A stretch of 64,000 nucleotides of DNA from JAFGOG01 sp034429215 (GTDB lineage: Bacteria; Chloroflexota; Anaerolineae; JAAYZQ01), in NCBI GenBank assembly GCA_034429215.1, contig DAOUGI010000093.1, forward strand, positions 1 to 64,000, written 5' to 3'. Under the pieces are notes generated by a model. It ran no database searches. It was not told where the DNA came from and saw only the letters and a list, made by a program, of their open reading frames with translations. The translations under genes and the position numbers were made by a program. Shown here one piece after another: positions 49,859 through 59,018 of the stretch (the first letter of the stretch is position 1; each line of letters opens with the position of its first letter).

Positions 49859-50547
49859 CACCAGGACGCACCGCCCGCCTGATCATTGCCGCTGTCCTGA
49901 TCGTAGCAGCAGGAGTGATTTTGTGGCAATGGGGGCCTGCCATCTGGGCTCTTTTCCGGGATCGGCAGGCCCTCCAGGCGTGGCTGGCTTCCTTTGGGGC
50001 CTGGGCGCCCCTGGTCAGCATCGCGGTGAGCACGCTGCAAGTTATCGCCGCTCCCTTGCCCGGACAGGTGACGGGCCTGGTCACCGGATACCTGTTCGGC
50101 GTGTGGCTAGGGACGCTCTACAGCCTGCTGGGGGTGATGCTGGGCACGGGGCTAATACTGATTTTGACCCGCCGCTGGGGGCGGCCGCTGGCCGCCAAGC
50201 TCGTGCCCGCCGCCCAGCTTGAAAAGCTGGACTATTTGGTCGAGCGCCGCGGCGAGCTGTTTTTCTTCTTGATCTTTTTGCTGCCGCTTTTGCCCGACGA
50301 CCTGACCTGCTTTGCCATCGGGCTGACCTCGCTGCCTATAGGCCGGATGCTGATCTTGATTGCGCTGGGGCGGTTGCCAGGGCTGATCGCCGCCAGTTGG
50401 ATGGGCGCCCACGCCAACAGTGTGAGCCCTCTTGGCTGGGGCATCCTGATCGCGGGCGTATGCCTGCTGGCACTGGCCTACTGGCGATGGAGGCAAGCCA
50501 TAGAAGCCGAGATGCTCGGCTGGCTGGAACGGGTGACGCGGCGCTAG
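49855..50547 (+). CDS. TVP38/TMEM64 (VTT-domain) membrane protein
   Basis: 230 residues. Start ATGA overlapping the hydroxylase stop; frames open further upstream but only as the wrong frame of that gene. VTT/SNARE-associated features: FGAWAPLVSIAVSTLQVIAAPLPGQ, GYLFGVWLGTLYSLLGVMLGT, FLLPLLPDDLTCFAIGLT and GRLPGLIAASWMG. Homologues have been linked to lipid scrambling or transport. Pairing with a lipid hydroxylase suggests a membrane-lipid unit. Confidence 0.88.
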   Translation: MTPGRTARLIIAAVLIVAAGVILWQWGPAIWALFRDRQALQAWLASFGAWAPLVSIAVSTLQVIAAPLPGQVTGLVTGYLFGVWLGTLYSLLGVMLGTGLILILTRRWGRPLAAKLVPAAQLEKLDYLVERRGELFFFLIFLLPLLPDDLTCFAIGLTSLPIGRMLILIALGRLPGLIAASWMGAHANSVSPLGWGILIAGVCLLALAYWRWRQAIEAEMLGWLERVTRR

Positions 50548-50617
50548 CGACTCACCATCCGGCAGCCCGAGCTTAGGTCCAGCAACCGGTTCCTCTGGCG
50601 CCGGCACAGCAGGCACG

Positions 50618-51610
50618 CTAGATCAGGTTGCGCATGCGGGGATCGAGCAGATCGCGCAGGGCGTCGCCCACGAAACTGAAAGCCATCCCCACCAACGCTA
50701 CACACAACGTAGGCGCCAACAGCATGATCGGATGGTTGTTGATCGCCATCCGACCATCCAGGAATAGCCCTCCCCAGGTTGTCACAAAGACAGACTGACT
50801 GCTGTCGACAACCGGGACCAACCCGATATTCAGATAGCCAAGCACCGCCTCAATCATGATCATGCGCGGGATGGTGAACGCTATCCAGACCACGATCAGG
50901 CTCAGGCAATTGGGCAGGATGTGGCGAGCCACAATCCGCCGGTTGGACGCACCGACGGAGCGAGCCGCCTCGACAAATTGGGATTCTTTGATCGACAGCA
51001 CAGAGCTGCAGGTCAGCCTGGCCAGGCCAACCCACCCGATCAGCACCAACGCCAGAAGCAGCACGGCCAGGCCGTTCATCCACTTGCCAAAGGCCGTCTG
51101 GCGGAGTGTGAGCGTGATCAGGATATAGAACATGATGGCAGGGAAGGCATAGAAGACGTCCACTATTCGCATGATCATGCTGCCTTTGCGGCCGCCGGCA
51201 TATCCGGCGGCGAGGCCGACCAGCGTGCCAACGAAGGCGACAATGGGTGTGGTGCTCAGGCCAATGAACATGGACGCCCGCGTGCCATAGATGAGGCGGC
51301 TCAGGATGTCACGCCCAGCCGTGTCTGTCCCCAATAGGAATCGCGCATCGCCGACCTTGCCAGTTGCCGATTCCTTAACCCACGATGGCGGCAGATAAAA
51401 ACTGCCGAAATTGAGCCTCAGCGGGTCGTGCGGGGCAAGCACGGGGGCCAGGAGCGCTACCAACATGAAGAAAGTGATGACGGTCAGACCAAAGACAGCC
51501 CTCTTTTTCCGGATCAGGCGGTGGCGGACGTCTGCCCACAGGCCGCGCGGCGGCCGGCTCAGGGCTGATGTCCCCAGGCTCTCCCTTTTGGGTTGGACGG
51601 ACCTTGCCAT
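50618..51610 (-). CDS. Dipeptide/oligopeptide ABC permease, DppC type
   Basis: 330 residues. Cytoplasmic N-terminus, first helix LTVITFFMLVALLAPVLAP, then LGTDTAGRDILSRLIYGTRAS and the EAA loop EAARSVGASNRRIVARHILPN, ending GDALRDLLDPRMRNLI. ATG at 51610 with GAAGGG upstream. Works with the DppB-like protein. No binding protein or ATPases lie nearby, so these must be elsewhere. Confidence 0.93.
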   Translation of the reverse strand: MARSVQPKRESLGTSALSRPPRGLWADVRHRLIRKKRAVFGLTVITFFMLVALLAPVLAPHDPLRLNFGSFYLPPSWVKESATGKVGDARFLLGTDTAGRDILSRLIYGTRASMFIGLSTTPIVAFVGTLVGLAAGYAGGRKGSMIMRIVDVFYAFPAIMFYILITLTLRQTAFGKWMNGLAVLLLALVLIGWVGLARLTCSSVLSIKESQFVEAARSVGASNRRIVARHILPNCLSLIVVWIAFTIPRMIMIEAVLGYLNIGLVPVVDSSQSVFVTTWGGLFLDGRMAINNHPIMLLAPTLCVALVGMAFSFVGDALRDLLDPRMRNLI

Positions 51611-51627
51611 CGACAGACCCTTCCCGC

Positions 51628-52638
51628 CTATCCAGTCCTGATCCGGGGATCCAACAGACCGTAAGCAAAATCCACGCCCAGATTGACGAGGGTGACAAGC
51701 GTCGCATAGACCAGGGTAGCCGACAGGATCAGCGGATAGTCCTTCCACACCACCGAGTCGGTGTAGAGCCGGCCCATGCCGGGAAATCCAAACATCATTT
51801 CGATAACGAACGAGCCGGCGATCAGCTCACCGAGGGCAGGGCCGAGAAGGGTTACGACCGGGATCAAAGCGTTCCTGAGCATGTGAGCATTGACGATCGC
51901 CCGCTCCGCCAGCCCCTTGGCCCGCGCCGTACGGATATAGTCGGCCCGCATCACGTCCAGCATGGAAGCACGGGTCAGGCGGGCGGTGGTCGCCATTGTG
52001 TTCAAGCCCAACACCCCAGCGGGAATGATCCACAACTTGGGCTCGGACCAGGAACGAGGTATTACAGAAAAGCCGACGTGTGCTGAGACGAGAATGGCAA
52101 TCAAGAACAGGCCAATGACAAAATTCGGCACAGATATGCCCAGGGCGGCGATGAAGGTGATCCCATGATCGATCCATGAGTCCTGCTTGAGGGCAGCGAT
52201 TACTCCGGCCGGGATACCGACGGCCAGGGCAAACAACAAAGCGAGCGAGGCCAGTCGGATCGAATAGAAGAAACTGCTTTGCCAGAAGGGTTTGCCCTCC
52301 GGGGCACCGAACAGCATACTCTGCGCCGTGTTACCCCGCTGCCGGTAGGAAGGCCCCAGATCGCCACAGATCAGCCCGCACACGAATTCCCCGTTGTCAT
52401 CCAGATCACCCAAGACATACCCCATAAACTGGCGCCACAGAGGCTTGTCCAGGCCGAAGCGATGATAGAGCAGCTTTCGCGTGGCCTCGTCCATGGATAT
52501 GCCGGACATGGCAGGTTTCTGCAGGCTGGTATCCCAGGGGCCACCCGGGGCAGCATGTAACAACAGGAAAGCCATGAGTATGACGGCAAACAACACCGGC
52601 AGCGTCCAGAGCAGGCGGCGGACCAGGAGTAGAGCCAT
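51628..52638 (-). CDS. Dipeptide/oligopeptide ABC permease, DppB type
   Basis: 336 residues. RRLLWTLPVLFAVILMAFLLLHAAPGGPWD is the classical DppB beginning; the EAA loop reads YIRTARAKGLAERAIVNAHMLRNALIPVV, then FVIEMMFGFPGMGRLYTDSV. The external loop after helix 1 is long, with two Cys (FVCGLICGDLG). ATG at 52638 (MALLLVRRLL) preferred over an earlier in-frame start nine codons up. Gap to dppC is 17 bases. Confidence 0.93.
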   Translation of the reverse strand: MALLLVRRLLWTLPVLFAVILMAFLLLHAAPGGPWDTSLQKPAMSGISMDEATRKLLYHRFGLDKPLWRQFMGYVLGDLDDNGEFVCGLICGDLGPSYRQRGNTAQSMLFGAPEGKPFWQSSFFYSIRLASLALLFALAVGIPAGVIAALKQDSWIDHGITFIAALGISVPNFVIGLFLIAILVSAHVGFSVIPRSWSEPKLWIIPAGVLGLNTMATTARLTRASMLDVMRADYIRTARAKGLAERAIVNAHMLRNALIPVVTLLGPALGELIAGSFVIEMMFGFPGMGRLYTDSVVWKDYPLILSATLVYATLVTLVNLGVDFAYGLLDPRIRTG

Positions 52639-52765
52639 TTCACCTTCTGTATCGGCGGCTTGCAAGTGGCAAAGGGCAGGGTGCGATGTCTACCGCATCC
52701 CTGCCCTACCGATCAGTCAATCCCAGAGTTGTCCTGGCCCTCTCGCAAGGGCATTCTCACCATCG

Positions 52766-53974
52766 CTAAGAAGCTACCTCGTCCAGCTCAATGCCTTCGA
52801 CCCTCGAGCTGGTCTTGCGCCGAGGGGATGTCTTTTTGCTGCTTGCGGGCTTTTTGGCCGAGCTCTTGGGTTTTTTAGCCGTGCTGGCAGGTTTCTTGGC
52901 CGTGCTCTTGGGTTTTTTCGCCGCGCTTTGCTTGGCCGTCTTGCCGGTAGTTTTGGGCTTTTTCTTGGCCGGCTTTTTGACCGTTTTCTGTTCCTTCTGC
53001 CCCATCAGCATGGCCAGCACCTTTTGCAGCGCCTTGATCGCCGTATCGGTGTCCAGACCTGTCTTGGCGGCCAGCTCTTGCGGCATTCCGGTAGAGCGCA
53101 GGTACTCCTGATCCAACCCCTGTTCGGTGTTCAACTGCGCGGCCATGGCATCCAGGTCCAGGCTCTCGCCTATCCCGCCCGATCGCATCACCGGGCCTCG
53201 CCCTGCCGACCGTCCGCTCAGCAGCTTGTTAAGCACGAAACCGATGATCGCTTGAGCCAGCCCAGAAGACAGGTTCAGCCCGCCGCTGTCAACCGCGCCG
53301 CTGTCGCTGTCAACCTGGCCGCCGCCCATGAGAGAGCCTAACAGGCCGCCCATCAAGCCGGAACCCGACCCACTGCTGCTGCTGCTGCCAGCACCGCCGC
53401 CCAATAGGGAACCAAGCAGGCCACCCATCGACCCGAGGCCAGCCTCACCGCCGCTGTCGGCCACGCCACCACCACCGCCGGCCTCAGCGCTGTCCAGCAA
53501 AGAGCCCAACCCGCCGGCCGGCATCCCAGAACCCTGGCTGCCGCCGCCGGCGCCCAGGCCGCCGCCCAGGAGGGAAGCCAGCAGGTCACCCGGCACGCCG
53601 GCGCCCTGGCTATCACTGCTCTCGACTGCGCCGCCGCCCATGCCGCCGCCCAGAAGGGAAGCCAGCAGACCTCCCATCGGGCTCGAGCCCTGGCCGCTGT
53701 CGCTCTCGACCGGGCCGCCGCCCATGCCACCGCCCAGCAGGGAGCCCAACAGCCCTCCCATCGATCCGAGGTCCTCAGCGCCGCCGCCGGCGCCGGCCAC
53801 GCTGCCGCCACCGCCGGTCTCTGGGCTATCCAGAAGGGAGCCTAACCCACCGGCCGGCATCGCAGGGCTCCCCTGACTGCTACCCTGTGACGCGCCCATA
53901 AGACTGCCGAGAAGGCTGGAGAGGTCAACTCCTCGCTCGCCCTCTTTTTCCTCATTTTTGTCATCTGCACTCAT
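52766..53974 (-). CDS. Gly-rich repeat protein with DUF937-like core and histone-H1-like tail
   Basis: 402 residues, not assigned. Acidic start (MSADDKNEEKEGERG), then residues about 15-235 with five to seven repeats of GGLLGSLLGGGMGGG-type units separated by Ser/Asp/Gln spacers. A helical segment follows (SGLAQAIIGFVLNKLL; GMPQELAAKTGLDTDTAIKALQKVLAML) that recalls DUF937/YidB-like proteins. The tail of about 75 residues is Lys/Ala/Pro-rich (KKPKSTAKKPAS repeats), as in bacterial H1-like proteins, and ends in an acidic RVEGIELDEVAS. No signal peptide. Possibly a nucleic-acid-associated self-assembling protein. Confidence 0.75.
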   Translation of the reverse strand: MSADDKNEEKEGERGVDLSSLLGSLMGASQGSSQGSPAMPAGGLGSLLDSPETGGGGSVAGAGGGAEDLGSMGGLLGSLLGGGMGGGPVESDSGQGSSPMGGLLASLLGGGMGGGAVESSDSQGAGVPGDLLASLLGGGLGAGGGSQGSGMPAGGLGSLLDSAEAGGGGGVADSGGEAGLGSMGGLLGSLLGGGAGSSSSSGSGSGLMGGLLGSLMGGGQVDSDSGAVDSGGLNLSSGLAQAIIGFVLNKLLSGRSAGRGPVMRSGGIGESLDLDAMAAQLNTEQGLDQEYLRSTGMPQELAAKTGLDTDTAIKALQKVLAMLMGQKEQKTVKKPAKKKPKTTGKTAKQSAAKKPKSTAKKPASTAKKPKSSAKKPASSKKTSPRRKTSSRVEGIELDEVAS

Positions 53975-54022
53975 CGCGTTTGCATTCCTCCTTCAAGGGA
54001 AAATTCGCCCCGTCGCCAGTGC

Positions 54023-54052
54023 ATTATAAACGATCCCGGTCCAAATTGCCAA
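54023..54052 (-). promoter_or_regulatory. Promoter of the Gly-rich protein gene
   Basis: On the minus strand TTGGCA (54047-54052), 18 bases, TATAAT (54023-54028). Confidence 0.55.
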
Positions 54053-54134
54053 TCTGCCGGCAAATGCGGCGCAACCAGTTCAAGGGATCGGGAGATCCAA
54101 TCCCGACTTGGTTTTTCGCCGAAAGGATGGTAGA

Positions 54135-55694
54135 ATGGCACAGCAGCCAAATCTTGCGACTGGGGAGCAGCCGGCTACAATGAGCAGATCACAACTGTCG
54201 AATACAGTCCTTTGCCTTCACCCCGATGACGACATCGCCATCGCCAGGGTCGATCTACAACCGGGCGCGGCGCTGGCCGATCCGCCAGACGGCCTGGCTG
54301 CGCGGCAGCATATCCCCACCGGCCACAAGGTGGCGCTGAAGGCGATCGCCGCAGGGAAGCCGGTGCGCCGTTATGGCCAGATCATTGGCCTGACCAGGCA
54401 GACCATCCTCCCCGGCGAATGGGTCCACACCCACAACCTGGGTGTGGCAGGGCTGGAGCGGGACCCTGCTTTTGGCATTGATGCCCGGCCGGTGTGTTAT
54501 GTGCCCGAGGCCGAGCGCCGCACCTTTCTGGGCTACAAACGGCCAGACGGCCGTGCCGGCACCCGCAACTATATCGCCGTGCTCTCAACCGTCAACTGCT
54601 CGGCCCACGCCGCCCGCGAGATTGCCCGCCATTTCACGCCCGAGCGGCTGGCCGCTTTTCCCAACGTCGACGGGGTCATCGCCCTGACCCACACCCTGGG
54701 CTGTCCGGTGGAATACCTTCTATTGCAGCGGACTCTGGCCGGGATGGCCCGCCACCCCAACGTCGGCGGCTACCTGCTCGTCGGCCTGGGCTGCGAGACG
54801 AACCAGGTAGCCACCCTGGTCGAGCGCCACGGACTGCACGGCGGCCCGCGGTTCGCCATCCAGGAAATGGGCGGCCTGCGCCGGACGGTGCAGGCCGGCA
54901 TCGCCGCCGTCGAAGCCATGCTGCCGGCAGTCAACGCCGCCCAGCGCACTCCCCTACCGATCGCAGAGCTGACGCTGGCCGTCGAGTGCGGCGGCAGCGA
55001 TAGCTGGTCGGGCGTGACCGCCAACCCGATAGTCGGCCTGGTCGCCGATGAGCTGGTCCGCCAGGGCGGAGCCGTCGTCGTGGCCGAAACGCCCGAGATC
55101 TATGGCGCCGAGCACCTGCTCACCCGCCGCGCGGCCACGCCCGAGGTCGGCCAGAAGCTCCTAGACCAGGTGCTCTGGTGGGAAGAGTATGCCCGCCGCA
55201 TGGGGTTCGATCTGGACGCCAACCGCAGCGCAGGCAACGAGGCTGGCGGCCTGACCACTATCTGGGAAAAGTCGCTGGGGGCGGTGGCCAAGGCCGGCAG
55301 CACGCCGCTGTACGGCGTGTACGACTATGCCGAGCCGGTGACAACCCGAGGCCTGTCCTTCATGAACACACCAGGCTACGACCCGGTCTCGGTAACCGGC
55401 CTGGTGGCAGGCGGCTGCAATCTGGTGCTGTTTACCACGGGCCGTGGCTCGGTCCTTGGATCCAAGCCGGCGCCGTGCCTCAAGATCAGCACCACTTCGG
55501 ACCTGTGCGCGCGGATGGCCGACGACATCGATTTCGACGCCGGGCGGGCGCTAGCCGGAGCCGGCCTGGCCGGTCTGGCCGACGAGCTGCTTGACCTGGC
55601 GATCGCCGTCGCCTCGAGCCGGCCGTCCAAGAGCGAGGCCCAGGATGTCGGCGAGGCCGAGTTCGTTCCGTGGGATCGGGAGGGGATGTTATGA
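54135..55694 (+). CDS. uxaA: Altronate dehydratase (UxaA family, full length)
   Basis: 519 residues: an N-terminal SAF-like domain (residues about 15-100; HPDDDIAIARVDLQPGA, HIPTGHKVALKAIAAGKPV) and the GarD/UxaA catalytic part (FLGYKRPDGRAGTRNYIAVL, HTLGCPVEY, VECGGSDSWSGVTANPIVG, ETPEIYGAEHLL, NEAGGLTTIWEKSLGAVAKAG). Removes water from D-altronate to give 2-keto-3-deoxygluconate, the substrate of KdgK in the sugar cluster about 27 kb away. The ATG at 54135 has AAAGGA; another at 54180 is possible. Galactarate or another aldonate is an alternative substrate. Confidence 0.9.
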   Translation: MAQQPNLATGEQPATMSRSQLSNTVLCLHPDDDIAIARVDLQPGAALADPPDGLAARQHIPTGHKVALKAIAAGKPVRRYGQIIGLTRQTILPGEWVHTHNLGVAGLERDPAFGIDARPVCYVPEAERRTFLGYKRPDGRAGTRNYIAVLSTVNCSAHAAREIARHFTPERLAAFPNVDGVIALTHTLGCPVEYLLLQRTLAGMARHPNVGGYLLVGLGCETNQVATLVERHGLHGGPRFAIQEMGGLRRTVQAGIAAVEAMLPAVNAAQRTPLPIAELTLAVECGGSDSWSGVTANPIVGLVADELVRQGGAVVVAETPEIYGAEHLLTRRAATPEVGQKLLDQVLWWEEYARRMGFDLDANRSAGNEAGGLTTIWEKSLGAVAKAGSTPLYGVYDYAEPVTTRGLSFMNTPGYDPVSVTGLVAGGCNLVLFTTGRGSVLGSKPAPCLKISTTSDLCARMADDIDFDAGRALAGAGLAGLADELLDLAIAVASSRPSKSEAQDVGEAEFVPWDREGML

Positions 55695-56638
55695 TCGACA
55701 CAGAAACTGCCGCCGCCTACGGCGGTCCCGGCTGGTCGCCGCGCACAGCGTCGCTCCGCCATGAGATTGGCCGATTGTGGGCCCAATGCGGCGTCGACAG
55801 CGAATGGGCGCCGCTCAAGGCGATCCTCCTCCACCCACCCGGTCCCGAGCTGGCAGAAATGGCCGATCCCGACCAGGTTCAGATGCTCGACCGCCCGGAC
55901 GCCGGTCGCGCCCGGGCGCAGCACGAAGCCCTGGCCCAGGCATATCACGACGCCGGCGTGACAGTTTATTATGTCGAGTCCGATCGCTCGCCGCCGCCCA
56001 ACCTGATCTTTGTCGCCGATCTAATGTTCATGACCTCTGAAGGGGCGATCGTCGGCCGGCCGGCTTCGACCGTCCGGGCCGGCGAGGAACGCTTAATCGC
56101 CCGCCGTCTGGCCGAGCTGGGCATCCCTATCCTGCGCACCGTGCGCGGCAGCGGCACATTCGAGGGCGCCGATGTCGCCTGGATCAATCCCCACACTGTC
56201 CTGCTGGCAACCGGGCTGCGGACCAACGCCGAGGGTGCGGCCCAGGTATCTGGTCTGCTGGGTGAAATGGGCATAGAGGTCGTCCAGGTCGGGCTGCCCT
56301 ACGGGACGATGCACTTGATGGGCACACTTCGCTTTGCCGGGCCTGACCTGGCGGTCGCCTGGTCAGGGCGGGTGCCCTATGCCGCCGTCGAGGCGCTGCG
56401 GGCGCGGGGTTATACGGTCCTCTTTTCCCCCACTAACGACGAGATCCGGCGGCGCATGGCGCTCAATTTCGTGACGCTCGGCCCACAGCGTATCCTAATG
56501 GCCGCCGGCAGCCCGATCAGCCAGCGCTTCTTCGAGGAAGCCGGCATCGCCTGCCACACGGTCGCAGTGGATGAGCTGATTAAAGCCGCGGGCGGCATCG
56601 GCTGCCTGACCGGCATCCTTGAGCGCGAGCCGGGCTAG
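55691..56638 (+). CDS. Amidinotransferase / arginine deiminase-fold enzyme
   Basis: 315 residues of the guanidino-modifying fold: VDSEWAPLKAILLHPPGPEL at the start, NLIFVADLMFMTSEGAIVGR, RGSGTFEGADVAWINPHTV (Glu-Asp pair), GTMHLMGTL (active-site His) and AAGGIGCLTGIL with the nucleophile Cys about ten residues from the end. Could be a dimethylarginine or agmatine-like hydrolase, or an arginine deiminase relative. ATGA overlap with uxaA shows coupling, though a metabolic link to altronate is not evident. Confidence 0.85.
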   Translation: MIDTETAAAYGGPGWSPRTASLRHEIGRLWAQCGVDSEWAPLKAILLHPPGPELAEMADPDQVQMLDRPDAGRARAQHEALAQAYHDAGVTVYYVESDRSPPPNLIFVADLMFMTSEGAIVGRPASTVRAGEERLIARRLAELGIPILRTVRGSGTFEGADVAWINPHTVLLATGLRTNAEGAAQVSGLLGEMGIEVVQVGLPYGTMHLMGTLRFAGPDLAVAWSGRVPYAAVEALRARGYTVLFSPTNDEIRRRMALNFVTLGPQRILMAAGSPISQRFFEEAGIACHTVAVDELIKAAGGIGCLTGILEREPG

Positions 56639-56678
56639 ACAGATCACCGGTCCCGCATGCCTGTGCCGGATGCCGCCT

Positions 56679-56699
56679 GTGCCGCATACTTCTGGCGGA
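56679..56699 (+). repeat. Short dispersed repeat (GCCGCAT..CTGGCGG), copy 5
   Basis: Lies between the amidinotransferase and prenyltransferase genes, in the opposite orientation relative to transcription from the other copies. A partial relative (GTGCCGGATGCCGCC) adjoins it. Confidence 0.55.
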
Positions 56700-56773
56700 T
56701 TCCCGTCGTACCGACATGCAAGGCCACCTGCGGCTGCGAAGCAGAGAATCGTCCCCAGGCCGGGGTAAAGGGT

Positions 56774-56802
56774 TTGCGGGATCGTCGAGGCGGTGGTATA
56801 AT
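56774..56802 (+). promoter_or_regulatory. Promoter of the prenyltransferase gene
   Basis: TTGCGG (56774-56779), 17 bases, TATAAT (56797-56802), ending 21 bases before the chosen ATG. Confidence 0.6.
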
Positions 56803-56823
56803 TCGCCGCGTTGGCCAAGACCG

Positions 56824-57750
56824 ATGACGTCTGAGGTGACGGTGAAAGACTGGAAGCAGTTGCTGGGACCACTGCGCGTCGACTTTTTGTGGATGGACGC
56901 GGCATGTGTTCTATTGGGCTGGGGAGCTGCTGCGTGGGGCTATGGGCGAGTCAACCTCGGGCTCGTGTTCCTGGCCTTCGTGGGGGCCCTTGCCGCACAC
57001 GTCAGCGTCAATGCCTTTAACGAGTATTTCGACTTTAGGACCGGCCTGGACGAAAGAGCAGGCCGGACACCCTTTAGCGGCGGCAGCGGCACGCTTCAGC
57101 AGCGGCCCGAGCTGGCACGTTGGGCGCTCGGCGCGGCTGTGGGCACCCTGGTCCTCACTGCCGTGATCGGCCTGTTTCTGGTCTACCTCCAAGGTTGGGA
57201 GCTGATACCGATCGGCGTGCTCGGGCTGTTCGTCATCGTCGCCTATACCCCGTGGCTTACCCACCATCCGCTGCCCGCCTTGCTGGCCTGCGGTTTTGGC
57301 TTTGGCACGCTGATGATCAACGGCACCAACTTTGCGCTGACCGGAGGTTTTTCGTGGACGGCATTCACCGCTTCGATGATCGAGTTTTTCCAGGGGAACG
57401 CGCTGTTGATCCTAAACCAGTTCCCCGACGTCGAGGCCGACCGGGCCGTAGGCCGGCGGAACCTACCGATCGTCGTCGGCCGACAGAAGAGCAGCTACGT
57501 CTATGCCTTGCTCCTGTTGGCCATCTACCTGACCGCGGCCTCGGGTGTAGCGCTGGGTACTCTGCCCTGGCCTGCGCTGCTGGTTTTTCTGAACTTGCCG
57601 GTCGCCGTTCGCGCCGCCCGGGGTGCCATCCGCAATGCCGAGGATACCCAAAAACTGATGCCCACCCTAGTCGACAATGTCATCCTCAACCTGAGCACAC
57701 CGGCGCTCACAGGCACCGGGCTGCTGCTCGCCGCTCTATTTCGCATATAA
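56824..57750 (+). CDS. UbiA-superfamily prenyltransferase, MenA-like
   Basis: 308 residues, about eight to nine membrane helices. First Asp-rich motif NEYFDFRTGLD (residues 66-76), with the spacing seen in MenA; second motif NQFPDVEADRAVGRRNL. It would join a polyprenyl chain to an aromatic acid, most likely in menaquinone synthesis (1,4-dihydroxy-2-naphthoate). Other men genes are not in the window. A longer frame from 56716 crosses the -10 box, so the ATG at 56824 is used. Confidence 0.87.
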   Translation: MTSEVTVKDWKQLLGPLRVDFLWMDAACVLLGWGAAAWGYGRVNLGLVFLAFVGALAAHVSVNAFNEYFDFRTGLDERAGRTPFSGGSGTLQQRPELARWALGAAVGTLVLTAVIGLFLVYLQGWELIPIGVLGLFVIVAYTPWLTHHPLPALLACGFGFGTLMINGTNFALTGGFSWTAFTASMIEFFQGNALLILNQFPDVEADRAVGRRNLPIVVGRQKSSYVYALLLLAIYLTAASGVALGTLPWPALLVFLNLPVAVRAARGAIRNAEDTQKLMPTLVDNVILNLSTPALTGTGLLLAALFRI

Positions 57751-57774
57751 ACAAATCCTTGAGGGAGGGATAAC

Positions 57775-58983
57775 ATGCTCGCAATCACCAATGGAAAAGT
57801 ATTGACTATCACCCAGGGCACCTTTGACATCGGCACGGTGCTGATCGACAACGGCAAGATCGCCGCTGTGGGCCCGGATGTGACAATTCCGCCCGGCGCC
57901 GAGGTGTACGACGCCGCCGGCAAAGTGGTCATGCCCGGTCTGATCGACGCCCACTGCCACACCGCTGTGTTCGCCGACGGTGTGGGCTGGGAGCACTCCG
58001 ACGGCAACGAGATGACCGACCCAATCACTCCCCACATGCGGGCCCTCGACGCCGTCCACCCCGAAGACATGGCGTTCAGAGACCTGATCGCTGCCGGGGT
58101 GACCACCATACTCACCGGTCCCGGCTCTGGCAACCTGATCGGCGGCCAGGGGATCTGCCTCAAGACCGTGCCCAAGCCGACCGTCGACGAGATGATCCTG
58201 ATGGAGCCGGCCGGCATGAAGATGGCCCTCGGCGAAAACCCCAAGCGGGTCTACGGCGACCAGAAAAAGATGCCCTCCACCCGGATGGGCAACGCCGCGG
58301 TGCTGCGCGCCGCGTTGGTCGACGCCCAGAGCTATTTGACCAAGTGGCAGCGCTATGAAGAAGAACTGTCCGCTTACCAGGCCAAGGCCGACGCCGGGGA
58401 CGAGAAAGCCGAGCCACCCAAGCCGCCCGACCGCGACCTGAAGCTGGAAGCGCTCGGCAGGGTGCTGCGCCGCGAGCTCAAGGCCCGCGTCCATGCCCAC
58501 CGCGCCGACGACATGCTGACCGCCATCCGCATCGCCGAAGAGTTTGGCCTGGATCTGACCCTGGAGCACGCCACCGAAGGCTATAAAATCGCGCCGATCC
58601 TGGCCGCCAAGGGCATCCCGGTCACCGCCGGCCCGATCCTCTTTTCGCGGGCCAAGGTTGAGCTGCGCGAGATGACGCCCAAGAACCCCGGCCTGATGGC
58701 CCAGGCGGGCGTCAAGGTCGCCATCCAGACCGACGAGATGTCGGCGGTCCAATACCTGGCCCTCAACGCCGCGCTGGCGGTGCGCGAGGGGATGACCGAG
58801 GAGGCAGCGCTGCGGGCCATCACCATCAACGCCGCCGAGATCATCGGCGTCGCCAACCGGGTGGGCAGCCTAGAGCCGGGCAAGGACGCCGATGTGGTGG
58901 TATTCAATGGCCATCCGTTCGACTATCGGACTGTGGCCGAGCTGGTAATCGTCGATGGGCAAGTGGCATACAAGCGATCGTAG
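57775..58983 (+). CDS. Amidohydrolase (imidazolonepropionase/dihydroorotase-like)
   Basis: 402 residues. MPGLIDAHCHTAVFADG gives the metal-binding HxH, VHAHRADD and LEHATEG the later His residues, and IQTDEMSA the Asp. The C-terminal DAD-type end is GSLEPGKDADVVVFNGHPFD. Similar proteins are annotated as imidazolonepropionase-like amidohydrolases or secreted peptidase-like hydrolases; no signal peptide here. An insert of charged residues (about 195-225, KADAGDEKAEPPKPPDRD) breaks the barrel. GAGGGAGGG precedes the ATG. Confidence 0.88.
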   Translation: MLAITNGKVLTITQGTFDIGTVLIDNGKIAAVGPDVTIPPGAEVYDAAGKVVMPGLIDAHCHTAVFADGVGWEHSDGNEMTDPITPHMRALDAVHPEDMAFRDLIAAGVTTILTGPGSGNLIGGQGICLKTVPKPTVDEMILMEPAGMKMALGENPKRVYGDQKKMPSTRMGNAAVLRAALVDAQSYLTKWQRYEEELSAYQAKADAGDEKAEPPKPPDRDLKLEALGRVLRRELKARVHAHRADDMLTAIRIAEEFGLDLTLEHATEGYKIAPILAAKGIPVTAGPILFSRAKVELREMTPKNPGLMAQAGVKVAIQTDEMSAVQYLALNAALAVREGMTEEAALRAITINAAEIIGVANRVGSLEPGKDADVVVFNGHPFDYRTVAELVIVDGQVAYKRS

Positions 58984-59018
58984 CGGGCAGGCCCGGGGAG
59001 CTGGTCGGAGGTCAAGGG

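Noticed and set aside
51611..51748. Longer N-terminus for the DppC-type permease
   Set aside because: It would overlap the dppB 3' end; the ATG at 51610 has a good ribosome-binding site and fits the family length.
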